Of a stretch of DNA of 64,000 bases, positions 22,738 to 34,090 are shown one piece after another. Both the position numbers and the translations under genes were made by a program. Source of the DNA: Orientallactaga sibirica. Taxonomy: Eukaryota; Chordata; Mammalia; Rodentia; Dipodidae. The notes below the pieces were generated by a model. That model worked only from the letters and a program-made list of their open reading frames with translations. It had not been told where the DNA came from and made no database searches. Position 1 is the stretch's first letter. Every line of letters starts with the position of its first letter. The stretch lies in assembly GCA_036365145.1 (NCBI GenBank), contig JAEOAD010000030.1, positions 11,098,501 to 11,162,500 of the forward strand. Reading direction: 5' to 3'.

Positions 22738-22930
22738 AATGTGTATGTGGTGTATGTGCATGTGCATGTGTGCATGTTCATTTGTATGTGGACAAATCAA
22801 TATGCACGTGTGGAAGCCAGAGGCTGACATCAGGTGGCATCTTCAATCATTCTCTTTATTTTATTGAGGCAGGGTCTCTCACTCAAACCCAGAGCTTGCC
22901 AACTCAGCTAGTCTATCCAGCCAGCTCATA
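22738..22930 (-). repeat. B4 (ID-B1) SINE fragment
   Basis: Antisense B4 tail (GTGTATGTG-rich), then 'GGAAGCCAGAGGCTGACATCAGGTG' and 'GGCAGGGTCTCTCACT'. The ID-derived head is missing. Confidence 0.7.
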
Positions 22931-23100
22931 CACCTTTTATTTACAGAAACTTGTCCTTGTGATATGGTAGAAGAGCTCCTCTACTTACATTCCCACATTC
23001 TCTCTACAGTTTTGAAGCTGAATGTTCCTTGGCAACCAATTTTGGCCACTGAAATCTGTGTTTTAGATCATAGGTGATATCAACTGATTCAATTTCCTTT

Positions 23101-23452
23101 TTTTTTTTTTTAGTGTATGTATGTAGTGCAGTGTATGTGCGCAGATATGTATTCCCATGTGCACATATGCACAGGCCAGAGGAGAACATCCAATATCCTC
23201 CTCAATGGAGCAATACTCTTCCACCTTACTTCTTTGAGACAGTTTCTCAATGAATCTAGAGATTGTCATTTTTGGTATAGCTGGCTGATCCAGGAGTTCC
23301 AGTGGTTCTCCTCCTGTCTCCACTCTCTTCAGTGCTGGAGTTACAGGCATGTTCAGCCATTGCCTACTTTTTATGTGGTTGCTGGGAATCAAACTTGGGA
23401 CCTTGTGCTTGTGCAGTCAGCCTCCTTTTCCACTGAGCCATCTCCCCAGGCT
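23101..23452 (-). repeat. B4 (ID-B1) SINE
   Basis: Full antisense dimer: GTGTATGTGCGCAGATATG tail complement, 'GGCCAGAGGAGAACATC', a B1-like centre and the ID head complement 'CACTGAGCCATCTCCCCAGGC'. The 180-codon plus-strand frame over it is a shadow. Confidence 0.82.
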
Positions 23453-23973
23453 CTAATTCATTATCTCTTAAGTACAACTTTTTGTGGCAGTTTTAAACCC
23501 TTCTTGATGTTTCTTCCATGTTTTTATTTCATTTTTCTCTTTTCTCTATCCCATTCCCCTGCTACTCCACTAATGGCTTCAGTGCATGGCCTGAGGATTA
23601 CCCTTCACATAGGTAATAGCCCAGCTGCCAAACCCCATCTCCTTGTATTCTGTGCCTGACCTTCAGTCCTCCTTTCCCCTAACTTGCTGATAACTTGGCA
23701 CTAATCTCTGACTCTCTATTATTTGTGGCATTTTACAACATAAAGGACAGTTAGTGAAGAAAACATTGCTTTTGAGGGTAGCCATGGAGAAAATGCATTA
23801 GTCCTATACTTGTGGAAGGTATTTTGTATTTCATGCATAGTCATAATCCATGTATTCATGTGCATCCATGTATGTTTTTATATATGTATCTGTAGCTGGG
23901 AGAAACTTTAACTTCCTATTCCTCTGACTCATGTGGAGGGATTTTATTAGTGCAATGGTTCTAACATCTCTTT
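23453..23973. other. Unassigned sequence
   Basis: About 520 bp of AT-rich sequence between a B4 and a Dip. I see no gene, splice-flanked segment or recognisable repeat. Confidence 0.5.
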
Positions 23974-24174
23974 TTAAAATTTTTATTTATTTACTTGAGA
24001 GAGAGAGAAAGAGAGAGAAAATGGATATTCTAGGGCCTCTAAGCCACTTCAAACAAACTCTAGACACATAAGTGCTCCACCTTGTGCATCTGGTTTACGT
24101 GAGTACTGGGGATCAAACCTGGGTCCTTAGGCTTCACAAGAAAGCACCTTAATTGCTAAGCCATCTCTCCAGCC
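23974..24174 (-). repeat. Dip-like SINE
   Basis: Antisense copy. 'GATTCTAACATCTCT' after it resembles 'GGTTCTAACATCTCT' before it, an approximately 14-bp TSD. Confidence 0.9.
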
Positions 24175-25045
24175 TGATTCTAACATCTCTCAGACTCTTC
24201 ATATTCCTCAATTATCTTGTGAGAGTGTTTGGAACAAGTACCCAGCATGTTTGGCTTGTTCCTTTTGGGTACCAGTCCATGAGAACCAAGCAAGGTGGGT
24301 TATAATATTCCAGTTTTTCCTGTGCTTTTTATAAATAAGTTCAGTTCTGAGCTGAATTGCTATGAACTCACTGTCCCTGTACATTGAAGTCACATCCCCC
24401 AGTGAGTGACCAAACAAATGAACAAATGTTTTTATTTCTGTTTGACACTTGCTTCTACAGACTCAAATGGTTCTTAGCAAAGACATTCAAAAAATGTGCT
24501 TTATTTATTGGACCATCTTAAGCCTCAGAACCTGGGTGTTTTTATGTGCATAGTCCAGAATTTATATACACACTATACATGCCACTGTGTATCAACCAGC
24601 ACAGACCAGCAAGAGCTACATATGTGTATGTGCAGGGTTTCTGCCTGTGTACACAATATACCCATGATTGGAAATAATGGATCAAAGGGGAAGAAACTCC
24701 TAGGTAAGAATTCAGGGACCTCCCTGTTTCCATTTTCCTTGAAACCACAGAAGCATCACTATGGTATACAATTTTGTCTATTCTATATATATTCTTTGTC
24801 TAACAACCATCTATATGCTGGGTAGAGTAAAAGCAAAGCAGAAGAGAAGCAATCAGATATATTATGTTTAAAATGGGGGGTGGGTGATAGTAGGAAGGTT
24901 ACTGAAATGACAGAAGGTGGGATAGGAAACTTAAAAGAGCATGAACTCTGGGCTGAACTCTAAAGAGAGAACTGGGAACTTGAACATTTTTGTTTTCTGT
25001 ATCCATGAGTAGCCTCATTTATTATATTTAGTTTAAAATTAAGAA
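24175..25045. other. Unassigned sequence
   Basis: About 870 bp with no gene or repeat I can name. Frames of 68-109 codons on both strands lack any recognisable motif. Confidence 0.5.
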
Positions 25046-25048
25046 TCT

Positions 25049-25243
25049 GGCTGGAACAATGGCTTAGTGGTTAAGGCACATGCCTGTGAAGTCTAAGGAC
25101 CCAGGTTCAATCCTCAAGGTCCCACATAAGACAGATGCCCATGGTGGCACATGCATCTGGACTTTGCAATGGCTACAGGCCCTGGCATGCCCATTCTCAC
25201 CCTCTCTCTGTGTGTGTGTCTCTCTCTGTCTCTAATAAAAAAA
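25049..25243 (+). repeat. Dip-like SINE
   Basis: Diverged head (GGCTGGAACAATGGCTTAGTGG), kept body, and a CT/TG run ending TCTAATAAAAAAAG. The flanks share 'TAAGAATC'. Confidence 0.87.
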
Positions 25244-25473
25244 GTAAGAATCAATAAAAAAATGAGTTAAAATTTTATAAAATACAAGACTTTCTTATTG
25301 AAGTATATCTAATAGTATTTCTGCAATGTTCGAACCATGACTTTTTCACATAAACATAATTTATATTTTATATTAGTAATAATATAAATTTGTGAGCTAG
25401 CTCCATTGATCTTTCTAAATATAACATAAAATATGGTTAGTAAAGAAAAAGATTGCCATAGAAAGTGTCCATG

Positions 25474-25890
25474 GAGGACTGGGGAGATGGCTTAGTGGTT
25501 AAGAGTACTTGCCCCTTAAGCATGAAACCTCTTGGACCAGAGAACACCAAGTTTGACTCCCTAGAACCCTTGTAAAATATTGGGTGTGATCACACATCTC
25601 TGTAACCCCAGTTCACAGGGGATGGAAACTGGAGAACTACTAGGGCTCCCTGATAAACAGTAGCTCCAGGTTGAGGGAGAGACCCCATCTCAAGGCAATA
25701 TGTGGATGAGCTATACAGAAAGGTACCTGACATTCTTCTCTGGCCTTTGTAGGAAAGCACATGGATGTGCACAGTGCATATACCACACATCACACACACA
25801 CACACAGAACACCACACCACACATCTACACATACACGAACATGCACACACACGCACACACACACGTGCATGCACAAAAAAAAAAAGGAAG
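25474..25890 (+). repeat. B4 (ID-B1) SINE with (CA)n tail
   Basis: GGACTGGGGAGATGGCTTAGTGG ID-type head, B1-like middle, 'CTCTGGCCTTTGTAGG' and a CA-rich tail with (GGAA)n. Confidence 0.75.
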
Positions 25891-26304
25891 GAAGGAAGGA
25901 AGCAGGAAGGCAGAAAGAAAAAGCCTTGAAGAAAATGTAGAGAAGATTTAGGACTAGGCCCTTTCTCTGGATTTTGAGGATTCATTGTGTGCAAAACGCT
26001 CAGTCATAACTGCCCATTAATCCTAGTAATGCCTGTGGGAGCCTGGGGGAGCCAAATCTGAGCATTTGGAGAGGTTGTTTTTGGAGGGAGAAAAGTCCAA
26101 CTGGAGAGACATTTGCAAATTCAAGTTCTGGCCCCAAGCCCAAAGCATTTTTTTTTTTCTGTCTGATTGTTTGTTTTATTGACTACCAGTGGGACTAATA
26201 ACATGTCACAAATTAGTTACTGTCAGAAGTTACCACTCACTGTAGTTGATGGCATGGTCTTCCTCCACAACCCTGTGGTTATGTTTTTGCTCATCCTACT
26301 AGTT

Positions 26305-28580
26305 CTTTTTTTAAAAAAAAATTTATTAGTTATCTATATAATGTTCATAGAGCCATGATGGTACCATCGTTAGCCTTCTCCCTGTTCTCCCCCCGCGGGG
26401 ATTGTGGGTCTTGCATTGTGTGGATAGCCATCAGTTATGGAGGAGAGGCACTGTCTCTGTGCATAATGACCCAACTTATGGCTCTAACAATCTTTCCGCC
26501 CCCTCTTCCACAAATTTCCCTAAGCCATGTTGGGTTCATTTTAGGTCTATTTCAGTGACAAGGTCATGGGAGTCTCTGTGTCTCTGGATCTCTGGTTTGG
26601 TAGTAGTTGAGTGTTCTCTGTGTCTATCTCCTTCACCCCTGTGTTGATGCCAGGTTCACTGAGAAAGCAGCACTCTTGCTCATTTCCCCAATAATTCTAT
26701 GGGTACAGCTGGTGCCCTGGTGAGGTATGATGGGCTGATTCTCTCCTCAGGTTCTATGTCCATCTGAAAAAGAAAAGCAGATTCTCCAATGGTGAGTGAG
26801 GTCAGTGTAAGATACATGGATAGCCATTATTGTTTTAGAGTGAACTTAATGGGTGTAGGCCCTCTTGTTTCCTACTATTGGTGGGAGCTTGATATTGGAG
26901 GGTGAACTCATTTTTGGATATGGTTCTGACTTGTTTTCCAGTTCCAGGTATGGATTCCATTCCACTGAGCAGATCCTTTAGCCAAATCAAGAGCAGTTGG
27001 TAACCCACCATGGCTGTGTGCCACTGTTCCATTTGTGTGAGCATCACATCAGGTTGATTTCTGCTGGGTAGTTTACATCACGAGTTGCTTAGACAGATGT
27101 TGGTCGTTTTCCCCCAGTTGCTCATGACCTTCTGGCACTAGACAAGCTAACTGTCTGGGGACTGTCTCTTTCAGATTCCAGCCAGGTCACTCCATGTTCC
27201 ATCCCAACAGCATATGGTGTCTTTGGCAATAGGATCTTACCATTAACCTTTGGTGGGTCATCAAGTACTCTGACAGAAATGTCTTCTTTTGGGAAACCTT
27301 GTAGGTCTCACTGATCAACAGCTCATTGTGGATGTTGACCACATGCTGTCACTGGGAATTACAGGTCATGCCATGGGAAAAGAAGGAAGAAAAATATAGG
27401 TAGTATGAAAGAGGAAGAGAGAAGAGTAAGAAGAGGGGAACTGGAGAAGGTTGAGGTTAGTCTTAATCCTACCCTCTCCAGGCGCCTGTGATTCAGGTGT
27501 TCTCTCTAAGCACCTGATGAAGGTTCAGCCTTTTAGTATGTCTTACAGGTTATAGGACTTTTGATACCATCTCCAATTGGGTCTAGTTTTTTGTCCCTCC
27601 CACCCTTACCCTCCCTTCCCTTCACACCATCCCTATTGTCCAGTCCTAGAAATGTTTCTTAGGTGTGTCAGCATCTCAGACAAATTCAGGTTAGGAGCCA
27701 CAGATGAGTGAGACCATGCAATGATTATCTTTCTGTGATTGGATGAGTTCGCTGAGAATGATCTGTTCCAAGTTTGACCATTTTCTTCAAATTGCATTGT
27801 GTCATTTTTTTCTTACTGCTACGTAGAATTCCACTGTAGAGATATACCACATCTTAGTTATCCGTTCATCTAATGATGGACATCTGGGTTGATTCCAGCT
27901 CTTAGCTATTATGAACTGAGCATCTATAAACATGGTTGAGTAAATAACTCTGAACTGAGGCTTGGAGCTTTTAGGGTAAATGCCCAGTAGGGGAATAATT
28001 GGGTCTGTTGGTAACTCTATAGTCATCCTTTTTAGGAGCCTCCATATTGCTTTCCATAGTGGTTGTACCAGCTTCCATTCCCACAAACTGTGAATGAGGG
28101 TTCCTATTTCTCCACAACCTCGCCAGCATTTGTTGTCATTAGATTTTTTTAATGTTTACTATCCTTACACATCTCACCATGCACAAAAGTTAGGTCCAAA
28201 TGGATCAAAGACTTCAATATAAGACCAGGAATGCTGCTAGTACTGGAAGAAAAAATAGGAGGAACTTTCCAAGATATAGTAGTGGGAAAAGACTTCCTGA
28301 ATAAAACCCCAGTAGCTCAGGAGATTAACAATCACTCAACCATTGGGATCTCATGAAGCTGAAAAGCTTTTTCACAGACAAACATACAATAAGCAGAGCC
28401 AATAGATTACCCACAGAATGGGAGAAAATTTTGGCTGGATACACATCAGACAGAAGCCCAATTTCTAGAATCTACAAAGAACTCAAAAACTTAAACAATA
28501 AAAACTCAAACAACCCACTCACAAAATGAGGCAGAGAACTTCACAGGGAGTTCTCAGAGGAAGAAATCCAAAGCAATTCT
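26305..28580 (-). mobile_element. L1 3' end with inverted 5' part
   Basis: The minus-strand L1 3' UTR and the end of ORF2 (26305-28150) contain the C-terminal motif 'MTIELPTDPIIPLLGIYPKS' at 27802-28086. From about 28160 to 28580 the same L1 family continues on the plus strand, and matches 42840-43240 of the plus-strand copy. About 100 bp that should lie between the two parts is missing. This is the signature of twin priming during L1 integration. The frames are broken. Confidence 0.85.
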
Positions 28581-28799
28581 TTTGTGAAAGCTTGAATCCC
28601 TGAAGTCACACCTTTTCTTCCTCTGATTTGAAGAGGTAGACATAAATATAACTGAGCCCCATATGAATTATGCTGCAATCAAAAAGACAAGAGCAACACA
28701 GATATTGGAGATTAGAACAGAATAATAGTCATCTGGCCTTGAGCATGTGGTTAGTGAGGGAAGGCGTTAATTTCATAAAAAGAAGTTGAGATACAATTA

Positions 28800-28976
28800 T
28801 TTAAATATTTTTATTTATTTTAAGGAGAGAGAGAGAATGGACACAGCAAGGCCTCTAACCACTGCAAACAAACTCCAAATGCATGTGCCATCTTGTGCAT
28901 CTGGCTTATGTGGATATTGGGAAATCAAACCAGGGTTGTTAGCAAGTGCCTTAACCACTGATCCACCTTTCCAGCC
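28800..28976 (-). repeat. Dip-like SINE
   Basis: Antisense copy with a short GA-rich part: GAGAGAGAGAATGGACACAGC...CCACCTTTCCAGCCC. Confidence 0.85.
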
Positions 28977-29035
28977 CTAAAATTTTTTAAGAATACAATT
29001 AAAAATGGATAGATCCCATGTACAACTATTTTAGT

Positions 29036-29518
29036 GAGTGTACATATATGTAAATGTTATATACATGCATGTGCACATGTTTGTGCAGGTGGAGGACAAA
29101 GGATAACCTTGGGTGTTGTTCTTCAGTCAGCATCCACCTTTTTGGCTTGTGTATGTGTGGAAGTGCATTTTACACATATGGATAGAGGACAGAGGTTGAC
29201 ATCGGGTGTCTTCCTCAATCAGATTATACGTTATTTATAGAGACAAGGTCTTTCATTTGAACCCAGAGCTCAGTGATTCACCTAGTCTACTTAGTCAACT
29301 TGCCCAGGTAATCCTGCCTTTGCCTGACATTGTTAAGTAGACTAGGTTGGCTGGCCAGCAAGTCCCAGGGATCTGCCCAACTTTGCCTTCCCAATGCTGA
29401 GACTACTAGTGCTCACCAACAGTGTCTCCTCATTTTAAACATAAGTTAAACGGATTTGAACTCAGATCCTAATTCTTTTAAGACAAGCACTTTATTAACA
29501 GGACAGTCCTGATAGCCC
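29036..29518 (-). repeat. Two B4 SINE pieces in series
   Basis: 29036-29145 is a tail-side B4 fragment (GTGCAGGTGGAGGACAAAGGATAACCTT). From 29146 a second copy begins with its own tail and runs to a degraded ID head complement near 29518. Both are antisense. Confidence 0.65.
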
Positions 29519-29607
29519 CCATTTTTATTAATATTAAAGCTAGGATTGGGTTGTTTCCTTAGTATGAAAAGAATATTTATCAATGAGATGACATTTTCAA
29601 TTCTTTG

Positions 29608-29914
29608 TGTATGAGTACATGTTTGTGATGTGCATGTGTGTGGGTGCGTGTGCACATGTTTGGCCAGGAGACAAATTTGGGTATCATCCTCAGGACCACT
29701 ATTCAACTCTTTTTTGAGATTAGATCTTTCATTGACCTGGAGTTCACCAAACTACATGGCCAGCGATCTCCAGGGCTTCTTGTATCCACATCCTAGTGTT
29801 AAGGTTACAGGCACATGCTGTCAAGCCTGGATTTTACATGGTATGATGGATCTGAATGCAGATCCTCAGGCTTGGGTAGCAAGTATTTTACCAAACAAGC
29901 CATCTTCCTAGCTC
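29608..29914 (-). repeat. B4 (ID-B1) SINE
   Basis: Antisense: GTGTGTGGGTGCGTGTGCAC tail complement, 'TTCATTGACCTGGAGTTCACC' centre and the head complement 'AAGCCATCTTCCTAGCTCC'. Confidence 0.75.
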
Positions 29915-30115
29915 CAAAATTTTTACATATGATAAAGTTCTATTTAACTAGTTTTCTTTTATTGCTGGATTTTGCTGTCATATCCAAGAAATATTTCATA
30001 ATTTCTACTATATATATTTCTTTGTTTTATTTAATAATTACCTGCCTTAATAGGCTATAAAGCATACAAAAGTAGCAATCTTTATTTTGGTCATCATTGT
30101 ATCACTGGTACCCAC
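29900..30115. repeat. Local direct repeat, copy 1
   Basis: About 185 bp, starting with the end of a B4 and continuing GATAAAG...GCTGTCATATCCAAGAAATA...TTGTATCACTGGTACC. It recurs at about 30960-31165 with roughly 75% identity by eye, offset 1056 bp. Confidence 0.6.
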
Positions 30116-30959
30116 ATTAAGGTTGTCCTTGTATACATATCTGTACCATATTATGATACCTCATTAGTATATATCTATATGAAAAATGTAATTTAATAAA
30201 GTTCATTTTTGTGTGACATTTAATTACCTACTTAAAATTGTAAATTAAGGATAATATTTTAAATCAACCCACATGTAGTTTCAAGATTTTTGATAGGAAT
30301 GTAATAAATATAATATAAACCTTATCAAAGGCATATATTAGAGACATATTACTTTTCTAAACCTTTTAAAGATCAAAGCTGACCATTTGGTTCCTGGTCT
30401 AATATGGATTTATTCATTTTTCTCTGGTAAATTTTCAAAAAGCTTCTTAGATCAAGAAAAGGGTCAGTTCCCTCGCCTTAACTTAAGTGTTATCCCAGAT
30501 AAAATATCTAGTCCTTCTCTCCCTTTTTATTTTTGTAAGGCTTCAGGAAAAGGTTATTAAGTATTTATCTGCCTCTTAGATCAAGCTTCTCTTCTACTCT
30601 TTTACTTGTTCTGGGAACTAAAATTGCAAGGACTTGTATAGTCAGCAGGGGGAGCTCGTGAGATTTTTTGGGCGGCTATTATTGGTCATTCTACCCCCTG
30701 AACAACCCTCCCTGCACTCAATTGCATGAAACATAAGCTTAGTAGTACAAAGGAAACAGTAGCAAGGAATGAAAAAAGAAGCAAATTAGAAAGCCTTCCA
30801 ATGATTTGTAAAAATGGTTAAACTCAGTTTTATAATAAAACCAGCATGCCAGACAACTTTCTCTTGCTGTTTTTTCCTACCCCCTCAAGCCAGTGTGCCT
30901 CTGATGCCTTAGACACACCATCACTGTTCTTGACTCTTGAGCACTTGCTAAAGGAGCCA

Positions 30960-31165
30960 TCTCCCAACCACAAAGGTTTTAGTTTTGATAAATTCCATTT
31001 TAACTATTTTTCTCTTATTGCTTCTGCATTTGGTGTCATATCCAAGAACTATTACATAATTTCTTCTCTGACTTTCTGTGTTTTATTTCATAGTTATCTA
31101 GCCTAAAAGACTATAAGGCATGCAAAGGTAGAACTCTCTATTTTGATTATCATTGTATCGCCTAT
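30960..31165. repeat. Local direct repeat, copy 2
   Basis: Second copy: GAGCCATCTCCC.A.C, then GATAAATTCC...GGTGTCATATCCAAGAACTA...TTGTATCGCCTATACC. The shared B4-end remnant indicates that the duplication took place after the B4 insertion. Confidence 0.6.
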
Positions 31166-31254
31166 ACCTGCCTGCTCAGCTTTATGTCTCTGAGATTTCT
31201 ATATTTTAACAATTGTCAAGGCTATACAGAAGAGGGAACTACTACACAATAAAC

Positions 31255-31412
31255 TATGGATTTTCCAAGGTTCAGAGAACATTTCAGAAGAGAGGCAGAA
31301 AGAAGTTAAGAGACAGAGGATGGAGAGGAGTGTGGTGTGACACTGTCTTCTGTACCTGACATGGCCATTGCACTCAGACTAGCCCCCTTCCTCCCCCGCC
31401 CCTTGTGAGGGA
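31255..31412 (+). mobile_element. L1 3' UTR fragment
   Basis: Plus-strand piece 'TTCAGAGAACATTTCAGAAGAG', matching the L1 3' UTR pieces at 35575 and 53430. It is cut by a Dip SINE. Confidence 0.6.
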
Positions 31413-31567
31413 TGAGTCAGGTGCACCAGGGCCTCCAGCCACTGCAAAGGAACTCCAGACACATGCATCCCCTTGTGCATCTGGCTAATGTGGGTCCTGA
31501 GGAATTGAACCTGGGTCCTTTGGCTTTGCAGACAAATGCCTTAACTGCTAAGCCATCCCTCCAGCCC
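31413..31567 (-). repeat. Dip-like SINE
   Basis: Antisense copy with the GA-rich tail lost. Body and head complement are well kept (CTAAGCCATCCCTCCAGCCC). Confidence 0.87.
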
Positions 31568-31569
31568 TT

Positions 31570-31682
31570 TATTTTATATTTTTTATATTAAGCACTCAAA
31601 GAAAATGATTTCAAAACATAATCCCTGGTATTAAACATATCTTCTTCATAAAGACACCTAATCAGAGATACTAGTCAATTAA
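31570..31682. repeat. Donor-like copy of a 112-bp direct repeat
   Basis: About 113 bp, TATTTTATATTTTTTATATT...GATACTAGTCAATTAA. It recurs at 31935-32046 with only a few substitutions and one indel. This copy sits in plain flanking DNA and the other copy sits inside the PRDX3 retrocopy. Confidence 0.9.
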
Positions 31683-31716
31683 TAGATCAGGAAAAAAACT
31701 ATGAAAACTATAAGTG

Positions 31717-32325
31717 CTTAGTTAAATCCCACAAGAGTATGATTTTCATGTGGCCCAAACCACCACTTTTCCTTGGTGTATTGATCCAGGCCAAGATGGC
31801 TAAAGTGGGAATCCATGGACTCTGCAACCACTTCACAATTCACATCATGAAATTCACTGGCTTTGTCACTAAAAGCAACAATTTCCATAGGACACACAGA
31901 GGAGAAATCCAAAGGATAGAAGAACAGCACCAAGTATTTTATATTTTTTATATTAAGCACTCAAATAAAATTATTTCAGAATATAATCCCAGTATTAAAC
32001 ATATCTTCTTCATAAAGACACCTAATCAGAGATACTAGTCAATTAAAGTCATCAAAGCTTTTCTCTCTGAACTCTCCACTGACAATGGCTGTACCCTTAA
32101 AATAGGGCACACTCTGGGTGACAGCAGGAAAATGGTGTGAAGCACTGGTGCTAAAGGCAAATTTTCCTTGAGCAGAGCCAGGCCATGGCATGTTTGTCAA
32201 ACATGTTCTAGAAGCAACAGGTGTAAAGGATGCAGAGGAAGAAATGCCCTTGGAAATGGTGCTCAGGTGCCAAGCAACAGAGGCCCAGATCAGCCTTCCC
32301 ACAGCCATCACCATCTTCACTCATC
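31717..32325 (-). pseudogene. Prdx3-ps: PRDX3 retropseudogene, interrupted
   Basis: An intronless, partial copy of mitochondrial peroxiredoxin 3, the thiol peroxidase that removes H2O2 in the matrix. The 5' part (about 32047-32320) encodes the mitochondrial targeting region and start of the mature protein ('AVTQSVPYFKGTAIVSGEF' like PRDX3 AVTQ.APYFKGTAVVNGEF). The 3' part (31717-31935) encodes 'YLVLFFYPLDF' and 'CPMEIVAFSDKA.EFHDVNCEVVA', and still has the peroxidatic-cysteine position. A 112-bp foreign block with in-frame stops splits the two parts near codon 93. Similarity ends near the segment following 'HMNIALL', with no poly(A). The resolving cysteine and C-terminus are absent. It is non-functional. 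Confidence 0.9.
31935..32046. repeat. 112-bp insert in the PRDX3 copy
   Basis: A near-identical copy of 31570-31682, in the same orientation, sitting exactly where the PRDX3 reading would otherwise run on from D-D-F-K to Y-L-V-L. The junctions share short sequences with PRDX3 (TTAA on one side, TATTTT on the other). Confidence 0.85.
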
Positions 32326-32576
32326 TTCACTTTTATTTTTTAAAAAAGTAAAAGATTAAGCTTTTAATAGAATTTTACCATTAATTAATCATTATGTCAT
32401 TATTATTACTCATCATTATGGAAATATGTGATCATTAAGAGCATGCAGAAAATATATACAAGTGCAAAGAAAAATCCTTAAATTTTATAAAAATCACCTA
32501 TTAAAATTTTCTCATGCATGCTGTATTTCATGTGCACATGTGTGTATGTGTGAATTCACAAAAAATTGGGATAATG

Positions 32577-32713
32577 AGCCAGGCATGGTGGCACACAACT
32601 TTAATCCCAACACTCGGGAGGCAGAGGTAGGAGGATCACCATGAGTTCAAAGCCATCCTGAGATGACATAGTGAATTCCAAATCAGCCTGGGCTAGAGCA
32701 AGACCATACTTTG

Positions 32714-32743
<30 letters not shown>
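32577..32743 (+). repeat. B1 SINE with 28-A tail
   Basis: GCCAGGCATGGTGGCACACAAC head, full body, and an uninterrupted A run of about 28 (32715-32742). A long pure tail suggests a fairly young insertion. Confidence 0.9.
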
Positions 32744-32744
<1 letters not shown>

Positions 32745-32745
32745 A

Positions 32746-34090
32746 ATTATGTATTGTGCCCAGAAGTCATGTGTTGTTACAGAAAATCTCAGTGCCAGGG
32801 GTGGGATACTTTCCAGTGAATTGTTGGTTAGGGAGGTTCCTGATGGCCCTAAAACATTACAGGCCATTGCCAAGGCTCTTGGTTTCCTACCATAACTAAA
32901 TGATAAGACCCTATTTTTTAATTTTTATTTTTTATTGACAACTTCTATACTTACAGACTATAAACCATGATATTTCCCTCCCATCCCCCATTCCCCTTCA
33001 GAACTCCACTCTCCATCATATCCCCTCACTCTTTCCATTAGTTTCTCTTTTAATTTCATGTCATCATCTTTTTCTCCTATTATGAGGAACTTGTGAAGGT
33101 ATTGCTAGGCACTGTGAGGTCATGGATATCCCTGGCTCGAGGCCAGTTTCTGTCTGGACAGTTGCATTGTAAGGCGTCGTACCCTTCCTTTGGCTCTTAC
33201 ATTCTTTCTGCTCCCTCTTCCACAATGAACCCTGAGCTTTGGAGGATATGACAGAGATGTTTCAGTGCTGGACCCTCCTCCGTCCCGTCTTCTCATCACT
33301 ATGTTGCCTTTTGGGTCATACCAGTGGTCATCGCCATCTGAAAAGAGAAGCTTCTCTAACCAGAAGTGAGAGTAGCATTAATATGTGAATATGAACATTA
33401 AGTGTAGTGCTTTCAGGGTAGTTTGGTGGGAATAATATGTACATTTAACAAGACAAGAGCAGGCTTTATATACCTAAGGCTCATGACCTCCCCTGCCATA
33501 GTCTTTTGATTAGGTTTTTCAGTGTCAGGCATGTATTCCCTCCCATAGAGCAGGCCTTCAGTCCAATTAAAGAGCAGTTGGTGTCCCCCAGAGCAGACAT
33601 GACACTATTGCACCCATACTGTTATTTGGCCTATCTGGCCAAACTTGAGATTTCCAATGTCCACTGTTTTAACCACTGATGACATCTGTCTCTTATATGG
33701 CTGCATGCAGTGTGGCTATTTCAAGCTTTCAGTTGGCTGGATACCCTATTTTTGAAGACACCAAATGGTTGAGCTGCAGGACACTAAGAAATCAAGCTAG
33801 AGTTGAGCTTGAACTCTCTCCTCTGTTGACTAGCTGTCATAATGCTGGAAAGAGCTAATGCAACTGGTTGGAGAGAAGTCCTCAATGTTGTTAACCAGCA
33901 GTAGACCCTGCAAGGAGGGGGAAAAAATGATGACATCAAAATAGAAGAGAGACTACTTGGAAAGAAGAGGGTGTTCAGTAGAGGAAAGAGATGGAAGAGG
34001 AAGAACAGAGGATAGTGGGAAGGAGTTATAATCATGGAATATGGATTATATGTATGGAGATTTTCAACAAAATTTTTAAAATCTAGAAAC
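32746..34090 (+). mobile_element. Older L1 3' UTR split by a younger L1
   Basis: Plus-strand L1 3' UTR in two parts, 32746-32918 and 33754-34090. Joined, they follow the order seen (reversed) at 51300-51880. The gap is filled by an antisense L1 with a TSD. The 178-codon minus-strand frame at 33784-34320 is a shadow. Confidence 0.75.
32919..33742 (-). mobile_element. L1 3' end nested in an L1
   Basis: About 824 bp of L1 3' UTR on the minus strand (poly-T side at 32919, 'TTTATTGACAACTTCTATAC'), 5'-truncated. An 11-bp TSD, ACCCTATTTTT, flanks it at 32908-32918 and 33743-33753. Confidence 0.82.

Noticed and set aside
23117..23659. 180-codon plus-strand open frame
   Set aside because: Its first half is an antisense B4 SINE. 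The product resembles no protein and is a shadow frame.
31717..32320. Expressed PRDX3 gene or exon
   Set aside because: There are no introns, a block with stop codons splits it, and the 3' half is truncated before the resolving cysteine.
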